A DNA stretch of 64,000 nucleotides, taken from Paraburkholderia sp. GTDB lineage: Bacteria > Pseudomonadota > Gammaproteobacteria > Burkholderiales > Burkholderiaceae. A program made the translations under genes and the position numbers. Below, piece after piece: positions 17,018 through 26,749 of this stretch; the stretch's first letter is position 1, and each line of letters starts with the position of its first letter. The notes under the pieces are model-generated. The model searched no databases. It was not told the DNA's origin and saw nothing but the letters and a program-made list of their open reading frames with translations. Where the stretch lies: contig SCRN01000036.1 of assembly GCA_004322045.1 (NCBI GenBank), positions 1 to 64,000 of the forward strand. Reading direction: 5' to 3'.

Positions 17018-20000
17018 GCAGGCGCGGGGCCGGGTTCTGCCAGCGTGTCGCGCTCAAAACGCCCGTAACGCAACGTCAGGGTCGGCAGCACGATCAGGTT
17101 GAGCGCGGTCGACGTGATCAGGCCGCCGAGAATGACGATTGCCATCGGCCCCTCGATTTCGTTACCTGCCGCTCCGCTCGTCAAGGCGAGCGGAGCCAGC
17201 GCGAGCGCGGTGACGAGCGCGGTCATCAGAATCGGCACCAGACGCTCGGATGCCCCGCGCACCGCCGTATCCATGTTCCACGTCAACTGATCGATATGCA
17301 CCAGGTGCTCATAGTGGCTGATCAGCATGATCGAGTTTCGCAGTGAGATGCCAAACAATGTGACGAAGCCCACCATACCACCGAGCGACAGGTTCGCCCC
17401 CGTCAGCACGACGCTCAGCACCCCGCCGACAAGTGCAAAGGGCAGGTTGACCATGACGAGCAACACGCCGCGGCGGCTTTTCATTGCGAGGAACAGCAGC
17501 AGCGCGATGCCGATCAGCGAAATCCCCCCGTATGCAAGCAAGTCGCGCTGCGATTGCGCACGCGCCTCGCTCTCTCCGCTGAAGACGGCGTAGGTGCCCG
17601 GCGGCATTTTGATCTCGCGGTTCACGCGCGCCTGGGCTTCATTGACGAAATCACTGGCCGGCCGGCTGCCGAGATTGACTGACACCGTTTGCACGCGCTG
17701 GCCGCCGTCGTGAGTGATCTGATAGCGGCCGGCGACCTGGCGGATCGTCGCAAGTGTGCTCAGCGGAACGGAAAACCCGTCTGCATTGCGCACCATGAGC
17801 TTCCCGATGTCGCCGACCGTCTTGCGCTGCGCCGGGTCGAGCACCACCGCGACGTCATAGGTGCGGCTGCCCTTGTAGATCTGCGATACCGTTGCGCCCG
17901 CATAGGCGGCCTGGAGCGTATCGAGCACTTCGACGGGCCGGAAGCCCCAGCGGCTCAACACGTCCGGCTTGAGCTTCACGTCGAGCTCGGGTATGCCGGG
18001 AGGCGAATCCACCCGCACGCTGGCAACGCCGTGGATCGTGCCGATCAGCTGAGCGATCTGCTGCGCCGTGCGATCGATGACGTCCAGATTGTTGCCGAAC
18101 ACTTTCACGACCACCGGGGCCGTCGTACCCGAAATGGTTTCGTCGATACGTTCCTCAAGAAACGTGTTGACCGACGTGCTCAGGCCCGGGAAGCGCGCCA
18201 GCGCCTGGCGAATCCGATAGAGCGCCCAGTTTTGGCCCGATGCGCCCATCGGCTTCAAATCGACCTCGAACTCGGAGAGCTGCACGCCGGTCGGATCGAC
18301 CACACCGTTCGCGCGGCCTGCGCGCTGCGCCACGAGACGCACGCCGGGCACCTGCATCAATGCCTTCGATACCTGCGTGCCGATCCGCATCGATTCCGCG
18401 AGCGATGTGCCGGGCTCGAGCCCCATGTGGACGATGTAATGGCCTTCGCGCAGTTGTGGAATGAAATTCCCGCTCAAGAACGGCAACGACGCGAGCGCAG
18501 CGACACACATTAGTGCCACCATCACCATGACCCCCTTCACATGCTGCTCGACCTTCGTCAGCAGCGCGATATAACGCGCCTTCAGGCGCGCAACGAGACG
18601 TGGTTCATGCTCGGGCAAAGGCCCTCTCGCCAGCAGTGCGAGCGCCATTGCCGGCGTGAGCGTCAATGCGACCCCGAGCGACGCGAGCACGGCCAGTATG
18701 TAGGCAATGCCGAGTGGCGCGAAGAGCCGCCCGCCGACGCCCGAGAGCGTGAGCACGGGCAGGAAGATCAGCATCACGATGAAAGTGGCGAACACCACGG
18801 CGCTACGGACTTCGAGTGAAGCACGCAGCACGACGCGAAACGCGGGCAGCGGCTGAGCCGACTTGCGGTTCTCCCGCAAGCGGCGAAAAATGTTCTCGAC
18901 GTCGATGATCGCATCGTCCACCACCTCGCCGAGCGCGATCGCGAGGCCGCCCAAGGTCATTGTGTTCAGACTCACGCCGAACTTGGTCAGCACGATGATC
19001 GCAACCAGCAGCGATAGGGGAATCGCCACGGCCGAAATCACCGCGGTGCGCACGTTGAGCAGGAACAGGAACAGCACTGCAATCACAAGCACTGCGCCCA
19101 CGAGCAGCGCGTTGCGCAAGTGACCGACCGCCGCGTCGATGAAATTGGCGGGCCGGAAGACGTTCGCGGTCACGTCGACACCTTGCCGTGCGAGCGCCGG
19201 CTTGAGTCCGACGAGCGCATTTTCGATGTCATTCGTCACGGCCAACGTGTTGGTGCCATACTGGCTTTCCAGCACGACCATCACGCCGGGCTTGCCCATG
19301 ATCGAAGCCGCTCCGACAGGCGGTGCACTGCCCCACGCCACGTTCGCGACATCGCCGAGACGAACCGCCGCCCCGTTGCTCGAACGGAGTACGACGCCAG
19401 CCAGTTTCTCCGGCGTAGCGATCTGGCCATCGGCATTGACGGCGATGCGCTGATTCGTGTTCTCGATGAATCCGGCGCCACGCACCCCAGTGGCTTGACG
19501 GGCTGCGGCAATCACGTCCTGAATCGACAGTCCATAGCGCATCAACTTCGCGGGGTCGACCTGGATCTGCATTTGGGGCGTCTCGCCACCGAACACGATG
19601 ACATCGGCCACGCCGGGAACGCTCAGCAACTGCGGCTTGACGGTCCAATTTGCGATGTCGTAGAGGTCCGCGAGCGAGCGCGTCTTCGACGTGAGGCCGA
19701 TGATGCGCACGACGCTCGTCGTGGTAGTGAGCGGCAAAAGCCGCGGCGGCTTGACGCCCGCAGGCAGCGTGGCCGCGAGCCCATTGATGCGCTCGGTGAC
19801 GAGCTGCCGCACCTGCATCACGTTTGCATGGTCATCGAAGACGAGCGTGATCGCTGAGAGGCCCTGCATTGACCTCGACCGCATTGACTGCAGACCGACC
19901 ATGCCGCCGAGGGCGTTTTCGAGCGGCTGCGTAACGAGCGTTTCTACCTGCTCGCTGGTCATACCCGGCGCTCCGGTCTGCACGATGCTCATCGGCGGTG

Positions 20001-20127
20001 CGAATTCGGGAAAGACATCGAGCTTGGCACGTGTCAGCGTAAAGAGCCCGTAGCCGGCCGCGATAACGGCCAGCGCGTAGATGACGCCGCGAAAGCGCAG
20101 CGAAAAGCGGATGATCGCGTTGAGCAT
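17014..20127 (-). CDS. Heavy-metal-efflux-type RND transporter permease
   Basis: A 1037-residue RND inner-membrane pump. The N-terminal LDVFPEFAPPMSIVQT and the helix-4 motif GLAIALGEVVDDAIIDVENI place it in the HME (CzcA/CusA-like) branch. The DD pair there (GEVVDDAIIDVEN) differs from both the CzcA-type and the CusA-type motifs, so the metal cannot be read from the motif. The methionine cluster of CusA is not evident by eye. It forms a tripartite pump with the adaptor and outer-membrane factor encoded upstream; the stop overlaps the start of the P-type ATPase fusion, so their translation is coupled. Confidence 0.93.
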   Translation of the reverse strand: MLNAIIRFSLRFRGVIYALAVIAAGYGLFTLTRAKLDVFPEFAPPMSIVQTGAPGMTSEQVETLVTQPLENALGGMVGLQSMRSRSMQGLSAITLVFDDHANVMQVRQLVTERINGLAATLPAGVKPPRLLPLTTTTSVVRIIGLTSKTRSLADLYDIANWTVKPQLLSVPGVADVIVFGGETPQMQIQVDPAKLMRYGLSIQDVIAAARQATGVRGAGFIENTNQRIAVNADGQIATPEKLAGVVLRSSNGAAVRLGDVANVAWGSAPPVGAASIMGKPGVMVVLESQYGTNTLAVTNDIENALVGLKPALARQGVDVTANVFRPANFIDAAVGHLRNALLVGAVLVIAVLFLFLLNVRTAVISAVAIPLSLLVAIIVLTKFGVSLNTMTLGGLAIALGEVVDDAIIDVENIFRRLRENRKSAQPLPAFRVVLRASLEVRSAVVFATFIVMLIFLPVLTLSGVGGRLFAPLGIAYILAVLASLGVALTLTPAMALALLARGPLPEHEPRLVARLKARYIALLTKVEQHVKGVMVMVALMCVAALASLPFLSGNFIPQLREGHYIVHMGLEPGTSLAESMRIGTQVSKALMQVPGVRLVAQRAGRANGVVDPTGVQLSEFEVDLKPMGASGQNWALYRIRQALARFPGLSTSVNTFLEERIDETISGTTAPVVVKVFGNNLDVIDRTAQQIAQLIGTIHGVASVRVDSPPGIPELDVKLKPDVLSRWGFRPVEVLDTLQAAYAGATVSQIYKGSRTYDVAVVLDPAQRKTVGDIGKLMVRNADGFSVPLSTLATIRQVAGRYQITHDGGQRVQTVSVNLGSRPASDFVNEAQARVNREIKMPPGTYAVFSGESEARAQSQRDLLAYGGISLIGIALLLFLAMKSRRGVLLVMVNLPFALVGGVLSVVLTGANLSLGGMVGFVTLFGISLRNSIMLISHYEHLVHIDQLTWNMDTAVRGASERLVPILMTALVTALALAPLALTSGAAGNEIEGPMAIVILGGLITSTALNLIVLPTLTLRYGRFERDTLAEPGPAPA

Positions 20128-20168
20128 GGGACGTGAGGTCGTGTTGATCTGGGCAGGCGAGGCACGGG

Positions 20169-21233
20169 TCAGTCGTCACACTCGGGCGGATCCTTGCAGG
20201 CCGTGGCAATGCCTTGCGGCTTGAGTTCTTCGGAGAGCAGCAATTGCGCACCCTGCGTCACGATCTGGTCGTCGGCGTGGAACCCGGACGTGACCGTGAA
20301 CCCGTGATCGCCCTCGTCACCGGCAGGCACGAAGTGCCGCGTAAAGCGGTTGGAAGCCGTCCGCACATAGGCCCACGTCTGTCCGCCGTACCACACCACG
20401 GCCCGTTCGGGGATCAGTAGGCCGGACACGGCCTGGCTCGACGTCGGCACGCGCGCGCTGGTGCGCAAATTCGCAGGCAGTGCATCGTCGGCGACGTAAA
20501 GCCAAGGGCTGCCCTGCACGGCCGGATCGGCGAGAGGCGAGGCGGAAAGCTTTTGAGCCGGCACCGAGCGGCCATCGGGCGTATCGATCGCGATACGCGC
20601 AGGCGGCACCACGCCGAAGCTCGCAGGTAACGTGACGCGCAGCACGACAGCCTGGCCGGACTCGAGGCGCTGGAACAGCGTCGAGGCCGGTGTTGCTGCG
20701 GCATTCGCGAGTGTGTCGCCGAACTGCTGCCGCATCGCGGCATTCAGCCCGTTCAGCGTGGCATTGGCCGATTGCAGTTTCGCTTCGTCGGCTTTCATGG
20801 CCGACTGCGCATCCTGCAGGCTCTTTTGCGAAATATTGCGGTCGTCGGCGAACAGTGCATGGCTGCGTTGGTACTGCGCCCGCGAACTGGCCGCCTGCGC
20901 GGTGAACGTGCCAACGTCCGCGCGAGCGCTAGCCAGGCGGTTGTGCAAATCGAAGAGCGGCTGCAGATCGATGACCGTGGCATAGGCACTAACGTCGGGC
21001 TGGCTCGCGACGGCCCTGAGCGGCGCAACCTCGATGTGGCTGGCGCGTTGCTCCTCGGCGCCGATGACGACCACCGTTTCGCCGTTTACTGTCTGTACGG
21101 CGGGGGGCGGGGCCGATTGCGCCGCCGCGGTTGCCGAGGCACTTGAGTCCTGGAACGTCTGATAGATGTACCAGCCAGCGCCTGATGCCAAGGCCAGCGA
21201 TACGACGGAGAGAAGGATCAGTCGGAGTTTCAT
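20169..21233 (-). CDS. RND periplasmic adaptor (membrane fusion protein)
   Basis: A 354-residue protein with an N-terminal membrane anchor or signal (LILLSVVSLALASGAGWYIY) and an Ala/Pro-rich linker. A long helical hairpin follows (AQAASSRAQYQRSHALFADD and neighbours, about 95-160), then beta-barrel and membrane-proximal domains. The family order is kept, including the conserved late segment GFHADDQIVTQGAQLLLSEE. It bridges the RND pump and the outer-membrane channel. The start codon overlaps the stop of the outer-membrane factor gene (ATGA). The C-terminus ends with a Cys-x5-Cys pair (CKDPPEC), unusual for adaptors, which could bind metal or form a disulfide. Confidence 0.9.
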   Translation of the reverse strand: MKLRLILLSVVSLALASGAGWYIYQTFQDSSASATAAAQSAPPPAVQTVNGETVVVIGAEEQRASHIEVAPLRAVASQPDVSAYATVIDLQPLFDLHNRLASARADVGTFTAQAASSRAQYQRSHALFADDRNISQKSLQDAQSAMKADEAKLQSANATLNGLNAAMRQQFGDTLANAAATPASTLFQRLESGQAVVLRVTLPASFGVVPPARIAIDTPDGRSVPAQKLSASPLADPAVQGSPWLYVADDALPANLRTSARVPTSSQAVSGLLIPERAVVWYGGQTWAYVRTASNRFTRHFVPAGDEGDHGFTVTSGFHADDQIVTQGAQLLLSEELKPQGIATACKDPPECDD

Positions 21234-22630
21234 CGTGGCGTCTCTTCACTGAGGGTATCGCTCACCGCCTCGTGACCGAGGGGTTGCTGCATCGCATCTT
21301 CGAGTGCGCCGGCGGCTTGCTGGACCGCGACCGCGGCGTCGAGATGAAGGGTTTCGCTGGTCTGATAGTCAGCCTTCGCCTGCGTGTAAGTCAGACGGTC
21401 TGCATCGCCGTTGGCGAAAGCTGCGGCCTGGCTGTCGAGTTGTCTGCGGGCACTCACGAGATGTGCGTCGGACAGACGTAGTGCTTCAACGCTCGACTGG
21501 TAGCGCGCCAGCGCGTGTGCGAGATCGCCGAGGATCTTGTCCTGCAGCGCGCCGGTACGGGCTGCCGCTTCCTTGCGCCTGGCCTCGGCTGCATGGATGC
21601 CGCCTTGATTCTGGTTGAAGATCGGCAACGTGATGCCGGCCAGCCCGAACGCGATCTTGTGCGTGCCCGTGTCATACGTGTAGCCGGGCCCGAGGTGGAT
21701 GTTCGGATATTGCTTTGCAACCTCGAGCTGGAGCGCCGATTCGGCCGCGGCGTAATCGGCGAGCGACGCGAGCAGATCGGCGCGATGGAAGATCGCCGCG
21801 CGCTGCGCATCCGCGGCCGGCGGCGCAGGGGAAATCGCACCGAAGGCGGAGAGATCGATCGCGACGCCGTCGAGCGCGGCGACAGGCACGCCGATGGCAG
21901 CAGCGAGTTGTGCATGCGAATCCTGTTCGGCACTGCGCGCCGCAGCCAGATCGCTTTGAGCCTGGGTGTCGGCCAGGATGGCGGAATCGACGTCGGGCCG
22001 CGAGAACTGGCCCACCGCCAGACGCTTGCGGCTCATCTCGGCAATTTGCCGCTCGGCTTCGGCCTTGGTCGACAGGAATGCGATGCGCTTTCGGGCGGCG
22101 TAGAGGGCGAGCATCGCATCCCGGACTTGCGCACGAACCTTCCACGCCTCATTGACGAGGCTCAGCCGCGCGGCTTCCGACAAGTGCGTGGCCTGATCGG
22201 CGCGATATCCACGCTTATGCGCTGTCTCGATCGGAATATCGAGCGCCGGGCCCAACGTGATCGGAGATCCCGGTCCGGGGTTGGGTGTGGAATACTGAAA
22301 CGGCAACTGCAGAACCGGGTTGGGGATCGTGTCGGCGACATCGATGCCGGCCTTGGCGGTGTCCCATTGGGCGCGCGCGACGTCGAGGGCGGGATTGTAG
22401 TAGAAGGCTGCCAGCGTGAGCATTTCGCGACTCCAGTGCGCGGGTGGCCACGGTGCGACATCGTGTCTTGTTTCGCGCACGACGAAGGCGTGCAACTCCT
22501 TGCTCGCAAGCGAGCGCTGCTCGAATTGACGGGCAAGCTGGGCTGGGGCGATCGGCTGGGGGTGATAGGTCGTACAGCCGGCCAGCCCGACGAAGGTAAT
22601 CAATAACGCTCGGCGCATTCTGGCATCCAT
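21230..22630 (-). CDS. TolC-family outer membrane efflux lipoprotein
   Basis: A 466-residue protein with a lipoprotein signal peptide (lipobox LAGC near residue 18) and the repeated long-helix pattern of TolC/CusC-type outer membrane factors, for example ALDVARAQWDTAKAGIDVAD and PNPVLQLPF. It supplies the outer-membrane exit duct for the pump encoded by the next two genes. An ATG four codons downstream (22618) is an equally possible start. It is 69 bp downstream of the histidine kinase gene on the same strand. Confidence 0.9.
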   Translation of the reverse strand: MDARMRRALLITFVGLAGCTTYHPQPIAPAQLARQFEQRSLASKELHAFVVRETRHDVAPWPPAHWSREMLTLAAFYYNPALDVARAQWDTAKAGIDVADTIPNPVLQLPFQYSTPNPGPGSPITLGPALDIPIETAHKRGYRADQATHLSEAARLSLVNEAWKVRAQVRDAMLALYAARKRIAFLSTKAEAERQIAEMSRKRLAVGQFSRPDVDSAILADTQAQSDLAAARSAEQDSHAQLAAAIGVPVAALDGVAIDLSAFGAISPAPPAADAQRAAIFHRADLLASLADYAAAESALQLEVAKQYPNIHLGPGYTYDTGTHKIAFGLAGITLPIFNQNQGGIHAAEARRKEAAARTGALQDKILGDLAHALARYQSSVEALRLSDAHLVSARRQLDSQAAAFANGDADRLTYTQAKADYQTSETLHLDAAVAVQQAAGALEDAMQQPLGHEAVSDTLSEETPR

Positions 22631-22699
22631 CGGTCGTTCTGCCGCCCACCAGGGGCAGCTTCCGACGCGGATGCTACGCCACCGCTTGTGAAGTTTTCG

Positions 22700-24013
22700 T
22701 CAATAAGGTGCCAGACCATCGCGAAACCCGACTGCTTCGGGCTTCGCGGACGGCAAACGCAACGAAACGCGGGTGCCGCGATCGGGCTCGCTCGCGAGTT
22801 CGATCGACCAGCCGTATCGATCGCAGATCTTTTTGACGATCGACAGACCAATACCGATGCCGCACTTCTCGGTTTGTTGCCCGTCCGCCTGGTAGAACCG
22901 ATCAAAAACGTATGGCAGCGCCTGCGTCGGAATACCGGGTCCGGTGTCCTCGATACGCAGCCACCCGTCTGAGTAGGAAAAATGCACATGTCCACGGTCG
23001 GTATGCCGCACAGCGTTGTCGATGAGGTTGGATAGCACGACCGCAAGCGCGGAACGGTTCACTACGACGTGAAGATTGCGATTCACGTCAATGACGGCCT
23101 CGAGCCTCTTTTTCGCAACGCGATCGGCAAAAGGCATCAGCGCACTTTCAATCAGATTTGCCACAGCCACCGGTTCGACATCGTGCGCGGAATCTTCTCT
23201 GGCGAGCATCAGCAATGCGTTCGTGAGTTCACGCATAGTGTCGGCCGCGCACTCGATCTGCTGGAGCCGCGTGCGCGACTTCCCGCTGATCGCGGCATCC
23301 TGCGCAAGCAGTTCGCAACTCGTCTTGATTGTCGTGAGGGGCGTGCGCAGTTCGTGGCTCACATTGCCAGTAAACTCCTTCTCCCGCTCGATCATGTCGG
23401 CCATGCGCCGATGGTAGTCGTTGAAGGCCTCGACCAGTCCTACGAGTTCCGTTTCATCGTACTTGCCGGGTTGGATCGACGGCGATTCTCCGAACCTGAG
23501 CATCTTCACTTGGCGTGCGAGACCGGCTACCTGCCGCACCAGCAGGCCCGACAGACCGAAGGAGAGCCAAATCGTGAGCAGCGCAAAGACGCCCGTGCCG
23601 GCCATCAAGGCATTGATGACTCCCTTGAAATGGCGCTCGTAGGCGCTGAAGTTGTAGACGCGATACAAGCGCGTCATACCGAAGGGTACGATCGCGACGT
23701 GGATCTCCCGTCCGTTGATGATAATCTGATGCGTCCCGACCGGCAGATCCGTGGCCGATGCCGGTAGAACAATTGGCGGACGGTCTGAGGTCGACACGTA
23801 GCCGTTCATACGTTGGTCGAACGGAGGCAGTAAAGCCGGATTGGCTTCGTAGCTCCTGAGCACATTGGCCATATCGTCGTGGATCAGCGCCACGATCAGT
23901 TTCTCTTCCTGTGCTTCGGCCAGCGTTCTTACGCCTAGCGCCTGGGCGAGCAGCAGAGCGATGGTCAGCACGGAGAACACAAGCGTGACCTTTAGACGAG
24001 GGCTACGCCCCAT
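22700..24013 (-). CDS. Sensor histidine kinase
   Basis: A 437-residue kinase from ATG 24013; the frame is open further upstream but that part overlaps the response regulator. It has two membrane helices flanking a periplasmic sensor of about 140 residues (28-165), a HAMP-like linker, the phospho-acceptor motif NVSHELRTPL, an N box NLIDNAVRHT, and G boxes DTGPGIP and GIGIGLSIV. It pairs with the response regulator whose end it overlaps by eleven bases. The position upstream of the efflux genes implies that it reports the pump substrate or envelope stress, but the signal is not known. Confidence 0.92.
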   Translation of the reverse strand: MGRSPRLKVTLVFSVLTIALLLAQALGVRTLAEAQEEKLIVALIHDDMANVLRSYEANPALLPPFDQRMNGYVSTSDRPPIVLPASATDLPVGTHQIIINGREIHVAIVPFGMTRLYRVYNFSAYERHFKGVINALMAGTGVFALLTIWLSFGLSGLLVRQVAGLARQVKMLRFGESPSIQPGKYDETELVGLVEAFNDYHRRMADMIEREKEFTGNVSHELRTPLTTIKTSCELLAQDAAISGKSRTRLQQIECAADTMRELTNALLMLAREDSAHDVEPVAVANLIESALMPFADRVAKKRLEAVIDVNRNLHVVVNRSALAVVLSNLIDNAVRHTDRGHVHFSYSDGWLRIEDTGPGIPTQALPYVFDRFYQADGQQTEKCGIGIGLSIVKKICDRYGWSIELASEPDRGTRVSLRLPSAKPEAVGFRDGLAPY

Positions 24014-24692
24014 TACGACCACTCCCAACGAGTCGATAGCCGACACCATGGACCGTCTCGATGAGGTCTGTTTGCCCTGGAGCGGTGAGTGCGCGGCGCA
24101 GGGTGTAGACATGCGCGCGCAGCGTGTCGCTGTCGGGGAGTTCTTCGCCCCAGACTTCAGTTTCGAGTTCGGCGCGACTGAACATGCGGTTCGGTGACTG
24201 CATCAGAACACGCAGCAACTGCAAACATTTTGGCGGGAGCTTGACGGGGCGACCGGCGCGTTCGACTGTCATCGTCGACAGGTTGAGGAACACATCTGCA
24301 AACCGAAGATCCATGGGCGCAACGCGGCCCCGGTAGCGCTTGATCAGGGCGCTGAGCCGCGCGCCAACCTCCTTCAGAGAAAACGGTTTGACCAGATAGT
24401 CATCGGCGCCGTGCACAAAGCCCTCGAGTTTGTCGTCGAGCGCGTCTCGGGCGGTCAGCATCAGCACCGGCGTGTCCCGGCGCGCTTCACCGCGCAGCTT
24501 ACGACAGAGCATCAGTCCGTCCATGCCGGGCAATGACAGATCAAGCAGGATCGCATCCCACGAGTCGGCGAGAGCCATCTGTAGGCCCGTCCTACCATTG
24601 GAAGCGACATCGACCTCGTAGCCGCTCTCCTCCAGATAGTCGTAAAGGTTCGCGGCGATCGCCGCATCGTCCTCGACAATGAGCACCTTCAT
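24003..24692 (-). CDS. OmpR-family response regulator
   Basis: A 229-residue regulator. The receiver domain has the acidic pair in VEDDAAIAANL, the phospho-accepting Asp in ILLDLSLPGMDGL (near residue 51), the Thr/Ala switch in MLTARDALDD and the Lys in YLVKPF. The C-terminal winged helix has RAELETEVWGEE and LRAHVYTLRRAL, typical of OmpR/PhoB. It overlaps both neighbours: its start overlaps the stop of the upstream kinase (ATGA) and its end overlaps the start of the next kinase. Confidence 0.93.
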   Translation of the reverse strand: MKVLIVEDDAAIAANLYDYLEESGYEVDVASNGRTGLQMALADSWDAILLDLSLPGMDGLMLCRKLRGEARRDTPVLMLTARDALDDKLEGFVHGADDYLVKPFSLKEVGARLSALIKRYRGRVAPMDLRFADVFLNLSTMTVERAGRPVKLPPKCLQLLRVLMQSPNRMFSRAELETEVWGEELPDSDTLRAHVYTLRRALTAPGQTDLIETVHGVGYRLVGSGRNGA

Positions 24693-26056
24693 ACAGTATC
24701 GTTGGTTAGTCTTCCGTTGACGCCGTCAGGTTGTGTTGCTGGGAACCGCAATTGGACCGTCAGGCCCTGCTGATCGCGGCCATTCTCGAGCGAGATTCTC
24801 GCCCGATGCTGCTCGGCGATGCGCTGAACAATTGACAGACCCAGCCCGCTCCCCGACGCCGCATGGTCGCTGCCGCGGTAGAAGCGCTCCCACACTCGTG
24901 CCCGCTCTGCCTCGGGTATCCCCGGACCCGTATCGCAGACTTCAAGCATTGCACAGCTACCTTCCTGGCGCACGATGATGTCGACGCGCGCATGCGCGCC
25001 CGCATAACGAATCGCATTGTCGACCAGGTTATTCAGCAAGATGCGCAGGTTATCGGCATTGCCGGTGACTGTCACTCGGGACGTCCCGACAAAACCCAGG
25101 TCGATCTGATTCGCTAGAGCAATCCGCGCCCGGTCGCTCACGACTGACCGGGCCAGGGCGGTCAGATCGACGTCATCCGATATTGGAGCTTGCGAATCGG
25201 GCGAGAGCCGCGCGAGCGTCAGAAGCTGTTCAGCCAGGTGCGCGAGGCGTGCTGCCCCGGTCCGGATCTGCGCGACGATGGTTTCGCGTTCCTCCGCGCT
25301 CGTAGCCCGCGGCAGCAGCTCTGCCTGGAGTCCGAGCCCCATGATCGGTGTGCGCAGTTCATGCGCCGCGTCAGCAATGAAATGTTTTTGCGTTGTGAAC
25401 GCCTCATCGAGCCGCTGCAGCAGGTCATTGAGCGCCTCGACAAGGGGCTTCACTTCCCCCGGTACGGCCTCCGTGTCGATCGACTGCATATTGTTGGCAT
25501 CGCGCCGTTTCAGGCTCGCAACGACTTCGCGCAGCGGCCGCAGGCCGTAGCCGATGCCGAACCACAGGAAAAGTGCGAGCACCGGTATCAGCGAAAGCAC
25601 TGGCCAGAACAGGTGCACTGCGATTTCCGCCACGGCTTCCCAGCGTGCCTGCTGGACCTGGGCAACACGGACAAGCATGTCTCCATTGCGGGAAACGTAT
25701 GTATGCCAAAGCTGGCCGTTGACAGTCACATCGGCGAGGCCGGGGCCGCGTGGTGGTGGAATCACCGAATCGGGATCGCTGCTGAACACCGGCGTAGAAC
25801 CGCGCCAGACCTGGACTAGCACACCGTGCGATTGCTGGCCTGAGAGCCGGTCCTCGTCCTTCCCATGCACCCCTTTCAACGACAGCCGGCCGTCGGCATC
25901 GACCACGACGTGTCGCGCAATCGCTTTCAACTGATCATTGAGTAAATCGTCGAGTTCGGCGAGCGCGCCCCAATAGGTGGCAGCACTGGCCAGGATGCCA
26001 GTCAGCAACGTGGCGGGCAATAGCCACAGCAGCAGACGGCGGCGCAGCGATGTCAC
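24689..26056 (-). CDS. QseC-like sensor histidine kinase
   Basis: A 455-residue kinase from a GTG at 26056 that overlaps the stop of the upstream regulator (GTGA). Upstream in-frame sequence is out-of-frame shadow of that regulator. An N-terminal membrane helix (LLLWLLPATLLTGILASAA), a 130-residue periplasmic region, a second helix (LFWPVLSLIPVLALFLWFGI) and a HAMP region precede the H box DAAHELRTPIMGLG. The N box is NNLVDNAIRYAG, and the G boxes are DTGPGIPEAE and GSGLGLSIV. The architecture is that of QseC/TctE-type kinases. It is the second kinase of the tandem two-component block. Confidence 0.92.
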   Translation of the reverse strand: MTSLRRRLLLWLLPATLLTGILASAATYWGALAELDDLLNDQLKAIARHVVVDADGRLSLKGVHGKDEDRLSGQQSHGVLVQVWRGSTPVFSSDPDSVIPPPRGPGLADVTVNGQLWHTYVSRNGDMLVRVAQVQQARWEAVAEIAVHLFWPVLSLIPVLALFLWFGIGYGLRPLREVVASLKRRDANNMQSIDTEAVPGEVKPLVEALNDLLQRLDEAFTTQKHFIADAAHELRTPIMGLGLQAELLPRATSAEERETIVAQIRTGAARLAHLAEQLLTLARLSPDSQAPISDDVDLTALARSVVSDRARIALANQIDLGFVGTSRVTVTGNADNLRILLNNLVDNAIRYAGAHARVDIIVRQEGSCAMLEVCDTGPGIPEAERARVWERFYRGSDHAASGSGLGLSIVQRIAEQHRARISLENGRDQQGLTVQLRFPATQPDGVNGRLTNDTV

Positions 26057-26715
26057 GCGATCTCCCCGATCTGGTAACCCACGCCGCGCACGTTGCGGAT
26101 TGCGTCGGCACCCAGCTTGCGGCGCAGGTTGTGGACGTGGACCTGGACGGCATTGCTCTCGATTTCCTCGTTCCAGCCGTAAAGGCGCTCCTCGAGCTGC
26201 TCCCGGGTGACGATGATGCCCGGATCGTGCATCAACTCGTGCAGCAGCGCGAACTCGCGTGCCGTCACGGATACCTCTTCGTCGCGCAACCAAACACGGT
26301 GCAGGGCCGGATCGAGCCGGAGCGCACCTACCTGCAGCGCCGTCTGGGCACGGCCTGCCTGCCGCCGATTCACGACGCGGATGCGCGCGAGCAACTCCTC
26401 GAGCGCGAACGGTTTGACGAGGTAGTCGTCGGCTCCGCTGTCCAGGCCTGCGACGCGATCGGGGACCGCGTCGCGGGCAGTAATGATGATCACAGGCGTC
26501 GCGTCGTTGCCTCGACGCAATCTCGAGAGCAGCGTCAGTCCATCCTGCCTGGGCAAGCCCAGATCGAGCAACACGAGGCCATAGGATGTCGTGCGCAGCG
26601 CGAGTGAGGCGGCCTCGCCATCCTGGGCCCAGTCGACGGCGAAGCCCTCCCGGCGCAGTCCGTGCCGCAGTCCGTCGCCGATCAGCGCATCGTCTTCAAC
26701 CAGCAGGATCCGCAT
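26053..26715 (-). CDS. QseB/TctD-like OmpR-family response regulator
   Basis: A 220-residue regulator from ATG 26715. Receiver motifs are VEDDALIGDGL, LVLLDLGLPRQDGL (phospho-Asp near 51) and YLVKPFALEELLAR. The DNA-binding winged helix includes REQLEERLYGWNEEIESNAV and VHNLRRKLGAD, close to the QseB/TctD subgroup. It is the first regulator of the four-gene overlapping chain RR-HK-RR-HK and begins 34 bases after the end of the DUF4148 gene. It is the best candidate to bind the direct-repeat box at 27153-27169, by position and box type. Confidence 0.93.
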   Translation of the reverse strand: MRILLVEDDALIGDGLRHGLRREGFAVDWAQDGEAASLALRTTSYGLVLLDLGLPRQDGLTLLSRLRRGNDATPVIIITARDAVPDRVAGLDSGADDYLVKPFALEELLARIRVVNRRQAGRAQTALQVGALRLDPALHRVWLRDEEVSVTAREFALLHELMHDPGIIVTREQLEERLYGWNEEIESNAVQVHVHNLRRKLGADAIRNVRGVGYQIGEIA

Positions 26716-26749
26716 GCCCTGTTCCGTTTTTCCGGTCTCTAAGCGTCGT

